Shown: positions 62,902-64,000 of the stretch, in pieces
Numbering within the stretch: the stretch's first letter is position 1
Layout of the letters: every line of letters begins with the position of its first letter
NCBI GenBank assembly: GCA_900315435.1
Contig: OMYY01000004.1
Coordinates: 44,489 to 108,488 of the forward strand
Direction of reading: 5' to 3'
DNA: 64,000 nt
From: an uncultured Spirochaetaceae bacterium
Lineage (GTDB): Bacteria; Spirochaetota; Spirochaetia; Sphaerochaetales; Sphaerochaetaceae
Made by a program: the position numbers and the translations under genes
The notes under the pieces: generated by a model
What the model was told of the DNA's origin: nothing
The model's database searches: none
What the model saw: only the letters and a program-made list of their open reading frames with translations

Positions 62902-63686
62902 TGCGACAATACCTCCTGCCGAAAACCTATTCCGGAGAGGGGACACTCACCCTCTCCGAACGGGACAGCCGGTACCTGACCAAGGTGCTTCGCTACGCTC
63001 CGGGAACCTGCTTCAACGGAATCGACCAAAGCGGAAAGGTGTATGACCTTGTCCTTATCGACAAGCAGACCCTAGGGATAAGCCCTGCGGAAAATGGAAA
63101 AGCGAAACAAGCAAGCGATACGCTTCCCTCCGTAAAAGGTCTTCCCAGACTTCACTTGCTCCAGTGCCTATGCAAAGGCAAGAAAGATGATTCAATTATC
63201 CGTCAGGCAACAGAAATCGGCGTCCTTTCCATCACTTTTGTCCAAAGCAGGTTTTGTGTCTCGGATGCCTCGAACAAGACAATCAAGGCAATGAAGGCAC
63301 GAAACGAGCGCTATGAGGCCATCATCAAAGAAGCTATCCAGCAAAGTGGCTCGGCTATTCCGACCAGCCTCACCCCAGAAGTGCTTGGAATCGAGGAAGT
63401 TCCGGAATTCTGCAAGAACGGGCTTGGAATCTTCTTTCATCAGGATCCACTGGAAAACCAGCAAAGCCTTGGGGAGCTGCTTGCGGGACAAACGCCAAAC
63501 GCAGACATCTACCTGCTCGTGGGAAGCGAGGGCGGGTTTTCCGCTGAGGAGTGCGCTCTCTTGAAGCAGGGAGGCATGTTTCCCGTCCTATTGAAGACCA
63601 ATATCCTTCGGGCAGAGACCGCGGCGGTCTATGCGCTCGCAGCATGCCAGAGCCTTTTGCAAGAGAAGCCTCATCTTCCCTTGTAA
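62898..63686 (+). CDS. rsmE: 16S rRNA m3U1498 methyltransferase
   Basis: The 262-residue SPOUT-fold methyltransferase has a PUA-like N-domain (RQYLLP..., SRYLTKVLRY), QCLCKGKKDDSIIRQATEIGV and the knot segments LLVGSEGGFSAEE and LKTNILRAETAAVYAL, which match the family's VGPEGGF and LGxRILRxETA. It is translationally coupled to ctpA (ATGA). Confidence 0.95.
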   Translation: MMRQYLLPKTYSGEGTLTLSERDSRYLTKVLRYAPGTCFNGIDQSGKVYDLVLIDKQTLGISPAENGKAKQASDTLPSVKGLPRLHLLQCLCKGKKDDSIIRQATEIGVLSITFVQSRFCVSDASNKTIKAMKARNERYEAIIKEAIQQSGSAIPTSLTPEVLGIEEVPEFCKNGLGIFFHQDPLENQQSLGELLAGQTPNADIYLLVGSEGGFSAEECALLKQGGMFPVLLKTNILRAETAAVYALAACQSLLQEKPHLPL

Positions 63687-63755
63687 GGCAATTGCCGAAA
63701 AACCGCGCCGACTGGAAAGCCTTCTTACCCGGAATAAAGGCATGAATCTCCCTGA

Positions 63756-64000
63756 ATGGTTCAAATCGCCGAAAAGAGCGGTTTTGTAGAGTATGTATAC
63801 TCGAAAGAAAAGCCCACCGGGAGGGCGTCCGTCCCGGGAAAGGTGTATGACAGGAAGTTCAAGACTTTCGTGATGCACAAGGAGGTGTTCGCCTTTGCCG
63901 TCGCCCGTCTGGTCCGGCAGTTCAAGGGCGTCCCCTATCAGGAGCTGGTCGGCCTGGTCCAGCGGAACGACCGCGAGCGGGATACGGCCCGCCTCGACAC
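63756..64000 (+). CDS. Truncated open frame at the window edge, possible Rpn/PD-(D/E)XK-type protein
   Basis: An open frame of at least 81 codons starts at the ATG at 63756 and runs off the window. KVYDRKFKTF followed by HKEVFAFAVARLVRQFKGV recalls the N-terminus of Rpn-like PD-(D/E)XK nuclease/transposase proteins, but the catalytic residues would lie beyond the edge. There is no good ribosome site. The family call is weak. Confidence 0.4.
   Translation, partial: MVQIAEKSGFVEYVYSKEKPTGRASVPGKVYDRKFKTFVMHKEVFAFAVARLVRQFKGVPYQELVGLVQRNDRERDTARLD

Overview
The window is about 57-58% G+C, gene-dense and looks chromosomal. It suggests a spirochaete, most probably a Sphaerochaeta-like member of the Sphaerochaetaceae. 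This is an inference from gene content: an mgl operon whose binding protein is circularly permuted, as described for Treponema pallidum TpMglB-2; exported binding proteins whose signal peptides end in FAQG followed by Ser/Glu-rich linkers; a DUF4416 gene; a B12-dependent ribonucleotide reductase; and a compact ParE/ParC pair. No rRNA, tRNA, CRISPR array, insertion sequence or prophage was recognised.

Layout. 1-1435: 5' part of nrdJ (minus) with tandem NrdR-like boxes upstream. 1935-6323: gdhA, divergent from a two-receiver PEP/pyruvate-binding-domain protein. 6307-10838: parE-parC-rluA-type operon. 10946-15423: mglB-mglA-mglC sugar transporter. 15580-22763: a glycan locus (sulfatase, LacI regulator, a binding protein with a frameshift, two permeases, phosphodiester glycosidase). 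22868-24070: icd. 24176-28557: FecCD-type ABC importer facing a methyltransferase-NTPase fusion and a small secreted protein. 28639-33270: CNNM/CBS protein, leuS, GNAT. 33260-37690: DAHP synthase-prephenate dehydratase fusion, DUF4416, lipoprotein, sdaA. 37741-40491: nth, a NUDIX hydrolase, homocysteine methyltransferase reading into a membrane protein, and a NIF3/CutA-like protein. 40544-47874: phosphohexomutase, DeoR regulator and TIM-barrel isomerase, then an AfuABC/FbpABC-like transporter. 48009-53998: pth, a giant GH13 protein, a DAACS-like symporter and a membrane protein. 54006-58174: MBL-fold protein, MATE pump, gpmI. 58315-64000: a 90-residue orphan, an M24 peptidase, lgt, ctpA, rsmE and a truncated open frame at the edge.

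The physiology implied is fermentative sugar use: four sugar or sugar-phosphate import/catabolism modules, an intracellular alpha-glucan enzyme, iPGM, NADP-dependent GDH and IDH, and an Fe-S serine dehydratase. Three themes recur. The first is domain fusion: DAHPS-PDT, methyltransferase-NTPase, methyltransferase-membrane protein, coiled coil-permease, and receivers with a PEP-binding domain. The second is a promoter layout in which the -10 box lies 6-7 bp from the ATG with no Shine-Dalgarno, implying leaderless mRNAs. The third is tail-to-tail overlap of convergent genes. Best candidates for something new: the coiled-coil MglC, the methyltransferase-NTPase/transporter unit, the two-receiver PEP-binding protein and the cytoplasmic sulfatase/phosphodiester glycosidase locus.
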